From positions 3,351,501-3,415,500 of the forward strand of contig NZ_AP014627.1 in assembly GCF_001547895.1 (NCBI RefSeq): 64,000 bases of DNA, written 5' to 3'. The first letter of the stretch is position 1. Each line of letters opens with the position of its first letter. The notes below the pieces were generated by a model. That model did no database searches, was not told where the DNA came from, and worked only from the letters and a program-made list of their open reading frames with translations. Of the stretch, positions 44,528 through 54,340 are shown in pieces. Source of the stretch: Pseudomonas sp. Os17 (GTDB lineage Bacteria > Pseudomonadota > Gammaproteobacteria > Pseudomonadales > Pseudomonadaceae). The position numbers were made by a program, and so were the translations under genes.

Positions 44528-46188
44528 TTGAAGCTCTGGCGTGGCGCCCGGCTGATAACCTGACCCTTGAACCCAATGCGCTGCGCGCTGCGAAAGAGCA
44601 GCAAGATTGCCTGGCCCTGACAGCGGGGCCTGGGGCAGGCAAAACCGAAATGCTGGCGCAGCGTGCGGACTTTTTGTTGCGCACAGGTACTTGTCGATAC
44701 CCCAAGCGAATACTGGCAATCTCCTTCAAGGTTGACGCTAGCAAAAACCTAAAGGAACGAGTGCAGCGTCGCTGCGGTAGCGAGCTTTCATCTCGGTTCG
44801 ATAGCTATACCTTTCATGCGTTCGCCAAGCGCATCATCGACAAATTTCGCCCCGTGCTCTCAGGGGAAGACGCGTTGGACCCTGGTTACCAAATCGGCGA
44901 TCGCAGGATTAGCCGTAAGCAAATCGAGTTTCGCGACTTGGTACCGTTTGCGATTCAAATACTCACCCAGTCTGCTGTAGCTAGAAACGCAATACGTCAG
45001 TCCTACAGCGACGTTTTTCTGGATGAGTTTCAGGACTGTACGGATCAGCAATACGACTTGATCAAGACGGCATTCCTTGACACCTCTATTCGTCTAACAG
45101 CCGTGGGTGACACGAAGCAAAAAATCATGGGATGGGCCGGTGCACTAGACGGGATTTTCCTGAAGTTCGCTCAGGATTTCGATGCGGTACCGCTCAATAT
45201 GTACCGCAACTTTCGCTCCAAGCCTCGTCTGCTGCGCATGCAGAACGACATCATCCGCGTACTCGATCCACAATCGGTAATGGCTGATGATCAGGTGGAA
45301 GGTAACCAAGGGGAGGTTCTAGCGTTTCGCTATAGCGACAGCCACGCAGAGGCGGAGCATCTAGCGAACCTGGTCGCTGAATGGGTCAATAACGACGGCG
45401 TTCCGCTTTCTGAGATTGCTATCCTCGTGTCCAAGCAGCTGGATCTATACGCAGGCGAGTTGATGACTGCGCTCGAAGCCCGCGGCATCCCCTACCGAAA
45501 CGAGCAGCAGATGCAGGATATTACTGTTGAACCGGCAGCGCGTCTGGTAGTGGATTTTCTGTCATCAGTTTACGGAAACCGCGAACCCAAAGCCTGGATG
45601 AGGCTGATGAGCCAACTGATCCCCTACGCTGACGAGGACATCCAGGCAAATGCACGTCAGGATCTAGGCCGTTTCATCACGTCTCAGCGCAAGAGCATCG
45701 CAATCTCTGAGTTGCTCAGTGAAAGGTATGACGGGTGGTGGGACACAGCAGTAGCTTTCCTCAGGCACGTAGGTACCGAAGCGCTGGCATCCTTGTCTCC
45801 CGACTACGAGTCCCACGAGCGTCTACTTCAGGTTTTGCGAGACACGAAGGCGCGCATTGAGGAATTATTGAAGCTTGAGCCTGATCTTCCGAAAGCACTC
45901 CTCCGATTTTCAGATGATCAGGCTGTGAGGATTCTGACCATCCACAAGAGCAAGGGGCTGGAGTTCGACTCGGTCATCATTCTCGCCGTAGACAACGAAA
46001 TTTTCTTCGGCGACCAAGATGCTAATCGATGTGCGTTTTTTGTGGGTGTATCACGTGCAAAGCGGCGTTTGGCACTCACCTTTGCAGACACTCGGTCAAG
46101 GCCGCAAGGTCATACTGGACGGTGGAGCCTTCAACGCACGATGCAGGAAGAATACTTTTCATACGCAGTACCTCACTTGAATGCTTAA
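44524..46188 (+). CDS. gajB: Gabija GajB-like UvrD-family helicase
   Basis: 554 residues, SF1A. Motif I is TAGPGAGKTEM, Ia LAISFKVDASKNLKERV, II VFLDEFQD, III AVGDTKQKIMGW, IV MYRNFRSKPRLL, V ILTIHKSKGLEFDSVIIL and VI FVGVSRAKRRL. Its ATG overlaps the gajA stop (ATGA at 44524-44527), so the two are translationally coupled. It acts with GajA in phage defence; shorter than UvrD (~720) as is usual for GajB. No frameshift seen. Confidence 0.85.
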   Translation: MIEALAWRPADNLTLEPNALRAAKEQQDCLALTAGPGAGKTEMLAQRADFLLRTGTCRYPKRILAISFKVDASKNLKERVQRRCGSELSSRFDSYTFHAFAKRIIDKFRPVLSGEDALDPGYQIGDRRISRKQIEFRDLVPFAIQILTQSAVARNAIRQSYSDVFLDEFQDCTDQQYDLIKTAFLDTSIRLTAVGDTKQKIMGWAGALDGIFLKFAQDFDAVPLNMYRNFRSKPRLLRMQNDIIRVLDPQSVMADDQVEGNQGEVLAFRYSDSHAEAEHLANLVAEWVNNDGVPLSEIAILVSKQLDLYAGELMTALEARGIPYRNEQQMQDITVEPAARLVVDFLSSVYGNREPKAWMRLMSQLIPYADEDIQANARQDLGRFITSQRKSIAISELLSERYDGWWDTAVAFLRHVGTEALASLSPDYESHERLLQVLRDTKARIEELLKLEPDLPKALLRFSDDQAVRILTIHKSKGLEFDSVIILAVDNEIFFGDQDANRCAFFVGVSRAKRRLALTFADTRSRPQGHTGRWSLQRTMQEEYFSYAVPHLNA

Positions 46189-46676
46189 GCCTCTGGTGAG
46201 GTAATCCTGCAACTCTCATCGACTCTCGTATCTGTCATGCGGTCCTGGCTCGTATCTGCCAACCAGGACTGTCGGACTATCAAGCCGCTGCCACCCTTCA
46301 GCGTAACGTTACATGGGTATGCCCGAACCTTCATGAGCCTGAAAAGCATAGCCTTCTGTGATCTGCATCAGCATTAACTCAACCTGGTTCTATAAAATCC
46401 CCACCCCAAACGCTCCCATTGATCTAGGTCATGTGTGGTGACAAATAATTTCCCAGTGGGTGTTGTCTGCGAAGCCGCAAAATACGTGGCATCTGTACGT
46501 AACTAGTCGCGGAGTACCGTAGTTCGCCATTTACATCTATTGCCATATGTCACAGTGGTGGAGCGGCCCAAGGCGATCACTGACGAGCGGAGGGAAGAGG
46601 GTCGAGAAAGCGAAACTGAAAGTTCGTTTCTTAAATATTTTGTCAATCAGGTTCAGAATGACATCCCCTCCATTGC
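46189..46676. other. Intergenic region, no gene seen
   Basis: 488 bases between the Gabija pair and the antitoxin relic. It holds the promoterless 3' flank of both convergent units. Short frames exist on both strands but none looks coding. No hairpin with a U-tract seen. Confidence 0.5.
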
Positions 46677-46966
46677 TTAAGCGAGAAGCTCCTCTACCTG
46701 ACGTGATCCGACGGTTGTCGAGAGCATCTCAAAGGGGCTTTTGCCCGAGAAACTGGACTTCGGTTTGGAAAGCCAGCACAAAGCCTTATCAGTGTTGCCA
46801 AAAAAAGACTCAGCTAAAGCAATGGCATGCGCCACGCGAAACAAATGATCACTTTGACTGGTGGTTAGTCGCTCGTCCCTGGCCAGCTTTGTTTTGAGAG
46901 AATGGGCAGGGATGATTGCGTCCTGATCACCAGGGCCGATCAGTCCTGAGTCGCACATTGCCGTTA
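46677..46966 (-). pseudogene. Truncated DUF2384 antitoxin, C-terminal part only
   Basis: The frame carries LTAM-CDSGLIGPGDQDAIIP and the complete DUF2384 domain (SDHLFRVAHAIALAESFFGN, LCWLSKPKSSFSGKSPFEML, STTVGSRQVEELLA-stop). It matches residues ~127 to ~220 of the antitoxin at 40028-40756 with clear divergence. Its 5' half is missing: homology begins at LTA, exactly where the last TIR gene of the Thoeris operon stops (46964). The Thoeris block therefore replaced the front of this gene. No toxin nearby. Confidence 0.7.
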
Positions 46967-47812
46967 GCCATTTAAAATAGCAGCCTGACAGTGGTCTTTG
47001 AACTCATTTTCTAAGTCATGCTCGTAATACAGCGCATCTAGCCAGAAAAAACCAACATGAGGCGTCTTATCAGCTAACGATTTAACATCGTTACCGCTGA
47101 GCTTAGGTAAGTGCAGGTTTATGATCTCAAACGCAAAAGATGCTGATGCCATCGCCCTATGCACTTTGTGTGACTCCATCGCTCCTACAATGCCCCTGGG
47201 GAGGCGCTTGCGAGGCCGCAGTGTATATCGCGTCTTAGCACTGAAAGCCAACTCAGAATAAATCCAGGGAGAAAACGTGCGATCGCCTTCAGCGAACCCT
47301 TCATGTCCTTTGATACTTACGGAGTTTTGGGTGTTGAAAAAGATGAAACACTCCGATGCATCAATCATTCGATGTAGCTCCTCATTCAACATTAAAAACA
47401 GAGAAGCCGCCACGTCATTGCATTTATCGTAAGAGAAGTTGGTGGTTCCACCTACCTCTTCTTTATCGGAGTAATGAGCATTTATCTTCAATAGCAAATC
47501 ACCCACATAGCCCCACACACAGGAGTCCACGAAGACTTTGACGCCCCGTTTTTCCAGAGAAAGCGCAAACTCGATAGCTTCACGCTCATCGCGATGGGAA
47601 TGCGACAAGAACACATGGGCGTCCTGCTGCGGGAATATTTTTTTAGCGAGCTCCTTGGCGTCAATCACGTCCTTTTTATCAATCTGACCTATAACATAGT
47701 TAGCCAGGTCATTGACCGCCGCGTCGCGGGCCTGTTTGCGATAATCATCAATGGCCGCATTACTGATCATCTCGAACGGTTTATAGTGCTCAATTTCAAA
47801 ACCCAGATACAT
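46964..47812 (-). CDS. TIR-domain protein, fourth TIR gene of the Thoeris operon
   Basis: 282 residues. A helical N-terminal region (~1-65) precedes a TIR-like core (AHVFLSHSHRDEREAIEFAL, then EKRGVKVFVDSCVWG) that has a long insertion before CFIFFNTQNS. The segment SPWIYSELAFSAK takes the place of the WxxWE motif of other TIRs. Longer and more divergent than the other three TIR genes. It follows the third by 54 bases. Its stop codon is fused to the antitoxin relic, so the natural C-terminus could be altered. Confidence 0.75.
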   Translation of the reverse strand: MYLGFEIEHYKPFEMISNAAIDDYRKQARDAAVNDLANYVIGQIDKKDVIDAKELAKKIFPQQDAHVFLSHSHRDEREAIEFALSLEKRGVKVFVDSCVWGYVGDLLLKINAHYSDKEEVGGTTNFSYDKCNDVAASLFLMLNEELHRMIDASECFIFFNTQNSVSIKGHEGFAEGDRTFSPWIYSELAFSAKTRYTLRPRKRLPRGIVGAMESHKVHRAMASASFAFEIINLHLPKLSGNDVKSLADKTPHVGFFWLDALYYEHDLENEFKDHCQAAILNG

Positions 47813-47866
47813 ATTGTCCCCAGCTCATTTTGATGAGAATCCGAATACCACCTGTAAAATTGGAAT

Positions 47867-48409
47867 TTAGCTCCGCAACCATGATTCCAGCGTTACGGCT
47901 GAGTCCGTCTTTTGTGAATAGACCATCCAGAGCTCATTTGAGTAGCCCTGAAGCTTCCCCCAGATTATTCTTGGATACAAACCCATGTATTCCCAAGATG
48001 ACCAACCATCAAGGCCTGCAGAATCAGAGGCACCGAAAATCGCGATTTTGTGAATCCCTTTTTTCCCATCGGCGACGCCCAGCTCCCATGGCACCCATCG
48101 GCTATCTTTGCTATTGGGACTCGTAAGGAGTACGAACCGCTTGCACTCAACAATCCGCTTCTTTAACAACTCCGCCGTCTCTTCCGACGTGTGACTCGGC
48201 ATTGCCGGGTCTACCTCATCGATATAGGGGACGCCGCCATGGCTAGCGATAACCTCAATGGCCCCCGCCACCAAATCCTCATCTTTACTGGAATGCGAGA
48301 TAAATGTCAGGTTGTGTGCTGACGCAGTCAAAGACTTCGTGAAATTGCGGCTTCGAGAGGCATTGGTAGCAATGCTTTTTAGTTCGGTTCTGGTGACGTT
48401 ACGAGCCAT
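47867..48409 (-). CDS. Thoeris ThsB-type TIR protein (third TIR gene)
   Basis: 180 residues. The TIR core begins LTFISHSSKDEDLVAGAIEV, followed by GGVPYIDEVDPAMP, a helix ELLKKRIVECKRFVLLTSPN and SRWVPWELGVADG, where the Glu is the expected catalytic residue of NADase TIRs. An N-terminal extension of ~30 residues is Arg/Ser-rich. It is 52 bases after the second TIR gene on the same strand. In Thoeris, ThsB proteins make a cyclic ADP-ribose signal on phage sensing (family knowledge). Confidence 0.82.
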   Translation of the reverse strand: MARNVTRTELKSIATNASRSRNFTKSLTASAHNLTFISHSSKDEDLVAGAIEVIASHGGVPYIDEVDPAMPSHTSEETAELLKKRIVECKRFVLLTSPNSKDSRWVPWELGVADGKKGIHKIAIFGASDSAGLDGWSSWEYMGLYPRIIWGKLQGYSNELWMVYSQKTDSAVTLESWLRS

Positions 48410-48461
48410 TTTCTTAGCCGTTAACTGTTAATTAATTGTTCCAAAGTTGGGCTTCAGACAT

Positions 48462-48995
48462 CTAGCGAGACGGATCATTTACGAAAGCCCAAAAGTCCGA
48501 GTGCACTTTAGAGGCATCCTCTACATACAATCGCTGATTTACTTGGTTGACCAAGGGATACAAGCCTAAGTATTCCTGGCCATCGAATCCGGAATTCACT
48601 GTATCTACGAGGGGAAGGATAGCGACACCACCGTCCTTGTAACCGTCGAAATAACCCAACTCCCAAGGCATCCATTTGGACTGACCTGATCGATCAGTCG
48701 CTATATAGATCAGGCTTGAGCAGTTGCGCATTCGCTGACGCAAGCGCTCCGCCGTTTCCTTGTCAACATGCTCGCGATCCAGCTCTTCATCTTCAACCCA
48801 ATCAATGTAAACGCTGTATCCCTGCTCTTTAAGCAACATGGCTACGCCCACTACCAGATCCTGGTCCAGCATCGAATGGGACAAAAACACATCGAACCGC
48901 TCATCCGAGTAGGACTCTAGTCCCGCAACTTGATCGAGCATATTTTCCGAGCGGCGCGCAGCAGCCTTTGCCTGCTCCTTGGTAAAAAAAGCCAT
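48462..48995 (-). CDS. Thoeris ThsB-type TIR protein (second TIR gene)
   Basis: 177 residues. FDVFLSHSMLDQDLVVGVAM starts the TIR core, with GYSVYIDWVEDEELDREHV, LRQRMRNCSSLIYIATDRSG and SKWMPWELGYFDG (putative catalytic Glu). Close in plan to the third TIR gene, suggesting duplication and divergence. It lies 31 bases after the first TIR gene in the Thoeris operon. Confidence 0.85.
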   Translation of the reverse strand: MAFFTKEQAKAAARRSENMLDQVAGLESYSDERFDVFLSHSMLDQDLVVGVAMLLKEQGYSVYIDWVEDEELDREHVDKETAERLRQRMRNCSSLIYIATDRSGQSKWMPWELGYFDGYKDGGVAILPLVDTVNSGFDGQEYLGLYPLVNQVNQRLYVEDASKVHSDFWAFVNDPSR

Positions 48996-49026
48996 GTATA
49001 CCTCTTAGAAGAATGAGAGAGAGCGC

Positions 49027-49503
49027 TTATGCGCACTCTTTGATAGCTGTTTCGATCCAGGTAGGCAGATTCGCTTTGATGACCCCGTACGCGTCATTTG
49101 AACGGGGATCGTACACCTTAGGTGTATAGACCGTTCCGTTGGCCCGCTTCAGAGTCAAGGAGCTGAAGGGATTAGTTCCGTATACTCCGATGCCAGCATT
49201 TGGGCATCGGAGGTTATGGATACGAACACCTAGAACTGGAATACCCAGTTCCCATGCCCTCATGATTTCGTATCGCACCCATTTACGGCTCGCTGTTTCC
49301 GCTCCGATCAAAACCACCAGGCAGGTCTTGCGCTGGAGATTCTCGTTGATCCAACGCTTAACGCCTTCATCAGAGCGCTTGATTTCTTCCCAGCGGTTTG
49401 GGCTGACCGGTTCATCCCCGTCGATAACACCCATGTTACGTATCTGCTGGACGCGCAACACGTCCTGGCCAAAATGGAAGCTGTAAAAAACGTTACGCTT
49501 CAT
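49027..49503 (-). CDS. thsB: Thoeris ThsB (TIR-like, DUF1863 type)
   Basis: 158 residues starting MKRNVFYSFHFGQDVLRVQQ and continuing IRNMGVIDGDEPVSPNRWEE, the DUF1863/TIR-like form found in classic ThsB. CLVVLIGAETASRKWVRYEI carries the putative catalytic Glu, and GVRIHNLRCPNAGIG is characteristic. It begins three bases after the ThsA stop codon. It should generate the nucleotide messenger that activates ThsA (family knowledge). Confidence 0.9.
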   Translation of the reverse strand: MKRNVFYSFHFGQDVLRVQQIRNMGVIDGDEPVSPNRWEEIKRSDEGVKRWINENLQRKTCLVVLIGAETASRKWVRYEIMRAWELGIPVLGVRIHNLRCPNAGIGVYGTNPFSSLTLKRANGTVYTPKVYDPRSNDAYGVIKANLPTWIETAIKECA

Positions 49504-49506
49504 GGA

Positions 49507-50955
49507 TCAAACCCCCGCCAGTTTCTTGACGATCCCGAGTACTATGTCCTCGATCACTTTGGCATCAGTCGAGCTTTCGTTTAGTTTTTTCAATTCGTCG
49601 GCCAGCCAAAGATCTTCAGGTATATAGCTACCGGGATCGGCAATCACTTTATCGGCCAGTTCTTTCGCCATATAGCCCGTTGCTCCAATAGGTACTGGAA
49701 CGACGCCTTTTGCAACGGCGATGTCGAATTCCTTTTGGACGCCTCCGGCATTTTCGATGCCGTTTTGGCCAGCCTTATTACCAAAGATAAATAGCGCGAT
49801 GCCTGACAGCGAGATCATGCGCTCGCGGTACTGTTGCCATAGCACACCCAAATCCTGGCCCTGCGATGCCACCTGGGGAAATGGCCTCATAACCAACTGA
49901 TCTTCTGAATACTTCTCTGGATTTGAATAGATAGCATCCAAGGCACCGTTGATTACGGCGCTTCCCACGCCCCATCCAAATCCATTGACTACGCGGTAGC
50001 CGGCTCGGATTAGGCTGGATGAGAGTGAGTGGATGAAGTTCAGCGCGTCATTTTTTTCCCAATCACCGTATTCTTCCGCGCTGCCGGCAATGAAGATGGT
50101 TTTCTTGAGGAACTGCTCCTCAATCGCCCTCAGAACTTTGGGAATGTCTTTGTAATCCTCGACCAGAAGCGTTTGGATTCCAAACCGCTTTAGGTCCCGA
50201 ATGTGCAATTCCTGCTTGCGCTGGCGGTATCGTACCGCCTCAGCGTCTTCGTTTTCATACGGAGTGGAGGGTTCGCGGCGCAGGAAGCAGTAGTGCTCAC
50301 GCCGCGCATGCGGTGGCACGTGCAGTCGACTCAGTACGTAATCAAGGTTCGGATCGGTGAAGCTGAAGCCGATGAAAAGGAAGGTCTTGGAGATCAAATC
50401 ACCGCTCAAAGCCGTGACAAAGGCCTCGTGCGTTTTGTAATACTGCTCGTATTGAGATTTATAGAGAATGGCCTCTGTGGAAGACAGTGCATCTCCGTGC
50501 ATTTTGTAAACAACGGCATCCCGCTTAGGTCGCGTGGTCAAGAGGTCGGAAACCTGATGCTTAACGTCTGGAACACGCTGGTTCTTACGAAGCGTATTTT
50601 CAATAAGTTGGTCGTAGTTGGTCGTCCAGTATGTTCTGATTGGCAAGCGGGCCAGAATTTGGTGCGAATCCGACGGCTCCGCATGCTCGGAGAACTCGTC
50701 AATGATGCGACGAGCCAGTCCACCTGATCCGCTGCGCTCGTTAACGTGAAACTGGGCAAGTGAAACCAGGTCGTGCTCCTTGTCAACCGAAAGCCCGAGC
50801 TCTTCCGCTACCTCTCGCATCAGCTCTGGCCAGTTCACGTAGCCGCAATCCCGAGAAAGCCCAGCCCCCGCAAAGACTGCGGCAACACCTTCATTCAGAT
50901 CCCGGACGTACCGGCGAATAAAAATTTCAATTTCTGCCGAAAACTTTTTCCGCAT
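49507..50955 (-). CDS. thsA: Thoeris ThsA: SIR2 NADase with C-terminal SLOG sensor
   Basis: 482 residues, the usual ThsA length. SIR2 domain: AAVFAGAGLSRDCGY (NAD-binding), YWTTNYDQLIENTL, VYKMHGDALSS with the catalytic His, and LFIGFSFTDPNLDYVL. The C-terminal SLOG/STALD domain (~310-480) begins TIFIAGSAEEYGDW and contains NGFGWGVGSAVINGALDAIY and GIENAGGVQKEFDIA. Activated ThsA depletes NAD and aborts infection (family knowledge). Start 50955 gives the family N-terminus with AAGGA ten bases upstream; an in-frame ATG at 51030 is poorer. First gene of a five-gene operon. Confidence 0.93.
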   Translation of the reverse strand: MRKKFSAEIEIFIRRYVRDLNEGVAAVFAGAGLSRDCGYVNWPELMREVAEELGLSVDKEHDLVSLAQFHVNERSGSGGLARRIIDEFSEHAEPSDSHQILARLPIRTYWTTNYDQLIENTLRKNQRVPDVKHQVSDLLTTRPKRDAVVYKMHGDALSSTEAILYKSQYEQYYKTHEAFVTALSGDLISKTFLFIGFSFTDPNLDYVLSRLHVPPHARREHYCFLRREPSTPYENEDAEAVRYRQRKQELHIRDLKRFGIQTLLVEDYKDIPKVLRAIEEQFLKKTIFIAGSAEEYGDWEKNDALNFIHSLSSSLIRAGYRVVNGFGWGVGSAVINGALDAIYSNPEKYSEDQLVMRPFPQVASQGQDLGVLWQQYRERMISLSGIALFIFGNKAGQNGIENAGGVQKEFDIAVAKGVVPVPIGATGYMAKELADKVIADPGSYIPEDLWLADELKKLNESSTDAKVIEDIVLGIVKKLAGV

Positions 50956-51965
<1,010 letters not shown>

Positions 51966-52096
51966 CCACTACAGCTGACGCGTTGAGGCTTTTGTAACGA
52001 GGAGAACTATCCCGCTCTAACGGAGCTTCCAGCCAGGCTTGCAGATTTTCTGTATTTTTAAATACGTTCCACGTAATATTTTTTAGATTTTCGATC

Positions 52097-52133
52097 TATT
52101 AGGTCGGATAAGATTTAATTATCAGACCTAATA
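52097..52133. promoter_or_regulatory. Large imperfect palindrome upstream of the kfrA-like gene
   Basis: Outer arms TATTAGGTC / GACCTAATA and inner arms GATAA / TTATC combine into a 15-bp inverted repeat with one mismatch around a 7-base centre, ending 16 bases before the kfrA-like start codon. KfrA proteins bind repeats in their own promoters, so this is a probable autoregulatory operator (inference); a recombination site is an alternative. Confidence 0.55.
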
Positions 52134-52149
52134 TGCGCCGAGGTGAGTC

Positions 52150-53040
52150 ATGGCAGTAGGGGTACCGGAACACGAGGTGTTTGCCGCCGCGGACGCGGTG
52201 CTCGCCCGCGGTGAACGGCCGACGGTGGAGCGGGTACGCCTGGAACTGGGACGCGGCAGCCCGGCGCGAGTGGGTGGATTGCTCGATCAATGGTGGGCAC
52301 GTCTGGCCGAGCGGCTGAGCGGTGAGACTCGCCTGCCGACGTTGCCGGGCGAGGTATCACAGGCCTTTGTCGCGGTGTGGCAGCAGGCGATTCATCTGGC
52401 ACAGGGCGTCGTCGAACAGGGTTTGGCCGAACAGTGCTGAATGATGAACGCGAACGAATGGCGGCGGCGGAAGATCAAGCGCGTCAGGACATGGCCAAGG
52501 CGCGTCAGCAGGTTGCAGAAGCGGTGGCAGGGCGGCAGGCCGCCGAACTACGTTTGGCTGACCTGGAGCTGCTACTGTCCCAACGTCAAACACAGATTGA
52601 TGACTTGCAACAGCAACGGGAGAGCGCGGCGCACGAGCGCCGTGAGGCCCAACAGCACCCCCAGGAATTGCAGCAGGAACCGCAGGCGTTACGACTCAAG
52701 GCCGAGCAGGAGCATGTCGCGCAAGAGAACTATGTGCGCGGCATTGAGGATCGGGCTCATCGCGAGATTGATCGCTCTCGGGAAGAGGTCAAGGCTGTTG
52801 CAAATCAGTTAAAGGCCGCCAGCCGAAAGAGTGATGACCTGCAGCGAAAACTGGAGCTGTCTCAGAGCGAACTCAGCCAGGCGCAGCAACGGGCAACCGC
52901 ACAGCTAGCTCGGGCTGAAACCTTGGAGCAGCAGCTGATTCGAATGCGTGAGCTGCCTAAGGTTACGCGTAAGCCAAGAGTCAGAAAAGTTCAGCAACAC
53001 ATAATCGCCAAGAGTGAGGAGCTTTCGCGCCATAGAATGA
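52150..53040 (+). pseudogene. kfrA-like DNA-binding/coiled-coil gene, frameshifted
   Basis: The first 96 codons (52150-52440) encode a KfrA N-terminal DNA-binding domain: VFAAADAVLARGERPTVERV, RLELGRGSPARVGGLLDQWW. They end at a TGA right after GLAEQC. In the +2 frame the protein continues without a break as LNDERERMAAAEDQARQDMA and a long Gln/Glu/Arg-rich coiled coil to about LPKVTRKPRVRK (~52990). A single missing base near 52434 restores one frame. The 3' end past ~53040 is not convincing and overlaps the DUF3800 gene. GAGGTGA precedes the start. KfrA-like genes typify plasmids and integrative islands. Confidence 0.72.
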
Positions 53041-53212
53041 CTGCTATCGGCCAGAAGCAGTCGGTGGACTATGCGATGGCAAATTGGTGGCTTTTCTCCG
53101 CCTTTGTTGCGATATTCAGATCAGAATTAGGCCCCCCCCACCAGCGTCCTCTTAGACCAATAGGGGCACTAATGTGCCGAACACCAATTTATATCACTAC
53201 AAGGAATGTGGA

Positions 53213-54340
53213 ATGTCACAAAAAATATATTTCGATGAGTCCGGATTTACAGGGAACAATCTGCTGCACCCAAGACAGAATTACTTCGCCTACGCCTCGG
53301 TTGCTACAGATGATGATGAGGCGAAAACCACTGTAGAGAGGATTATTAAGAAATACAATATCCAAGGGGGCGAGCTAAAAGGCGCCAATCTTGTGAAGTT
53401 TGCGAAAGGCAGGAAAGCAATCACGGAGGTGCTTGATGCTTTCGATGGTCGAATTAAAGTCTCAGTTTCTGACAAAAAGTTTGCCTTGGCGGCAAAGTTT
53501 CACGAGTACATTTTTGAGCCTTGTTATTCCGATATCAACTCTCTTTTCTATGGGATTGGTTTCCACCGTTTCATAGCGAACGTGCTGTATATGGAGTTCA
53601 TCACCCGCGGTGCGGGTGCGGATGAACTATTTGCTGAGTTTGAAGCACTGATGAGGGATGGCAGCGGGCAAAATCTCGAAACTATTTTCTCGTCGTCAGC
53701 GGTTGCGGAGCACTCCGAGACTATCAGGTTGATCCGTGAGTTTGCCCAAAAGCGTCACCAAGATATTCGAAGTGAATTGGCATCATTAGCGAACGGTGAG
53801 ACGGGCAAATGGGTGCTTGATCTGACCAACTCCGCTTTATATACCCTCTTGGCTAATTGGGGAGTCGAGCATGAGATAATCACAGCAGTCTGCGATCACT
53901 CTAAACCCCTCCAACACAACCAGGAGATGTTCACCTCAATGGTGGGCAATACGACAAAGAGTTTCTCTGAAATGGGGGGAGAGCAACATCCGATCACGTT
54001 CAACCTGTCTGGCCCAATAGAATTTGCTGCATCCCATGAAGCACACGGCATTCAGATTGCGGACGCCGTCGCTGCTGCGGCCGTGTACGTTTTTTCAGGG
54101 GTCAAAGATGAATCGGCTGACCATTGGCGGCACATCATTGCACGACAGGCTCGTTATGGCAGCGTAGTGCCCGACATGGATGAAGTGAGACTCGAACTTC
54201 AGCGAGCCCAACGCAATACTCTTCTATTGCAGCACTTGCATCGCAGGGCGATGGAGGAAGTGAGTCTCACAGAGGGCTTGCCACAGGTGATTGCAGATAT
54301 AACGCGCAGGTTGAGAGTTTCACCTTTTCAGATGGGGTAA
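53213..54340 (+). CDS. DUF3800 protein
   Basis: 375 residues, start with AAGGAATG upstream. It begins MSQKIYFDESGFTGNNLL, the DUF3800 hallmark (YxDESG), and near the end has HGIQIADAVAAAAVYVF, the conserved QxAD. These acidic residues suggest a metal-dependent nuclease-like site (inference; biochemical role not established to my knowledge). DUF3800 genes are frequent in defence islands. It is 328 bases upstream of the GTPase-associated operon on the same strand and probably a separate unit. Confidence 0.8.
   Translation: MSQKIYFDESGFTGNNLLHPRQNYFAYASVATDDDEAKTTVERIIKKYNIQGGELKGANLVKFAKGRKAITEVLDAFDGRIKVSVSDKKFALAAKFHEYIFEPCYSDINSLFYGIGFHRFIANVLYMEFITRGAGADELFAEFEALMRDGSGQNLETIFSSSAVAEHSETIRLIREFAQKRHQDIRSELASLANGETGKWVLDLTNSALYTLLANWGVEHEIITAVCDHSKPLQHNQEMFTSMVGNTTKSFSEMGGEQHPITFNLSGPIEFAASHEAHGIQIADAVAAAAVYVFSGVKDESADHWRHIIARQARYGSVVPDMDEVRLELQRAQRNTLLLQHLHRRAMEEVSLTEGLPQVIADITRRLRVSPFQMG

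Noticed and set aside
52377-53336. Single 319-residue coiled-coil gene starting at 52377
   Set aside because: Its first residues overlap the KfrA N-terminal frame and are not coiled coil; the data fit one kfrA gene split by a frameshift, and its tail runs into the DUF3800 gene.
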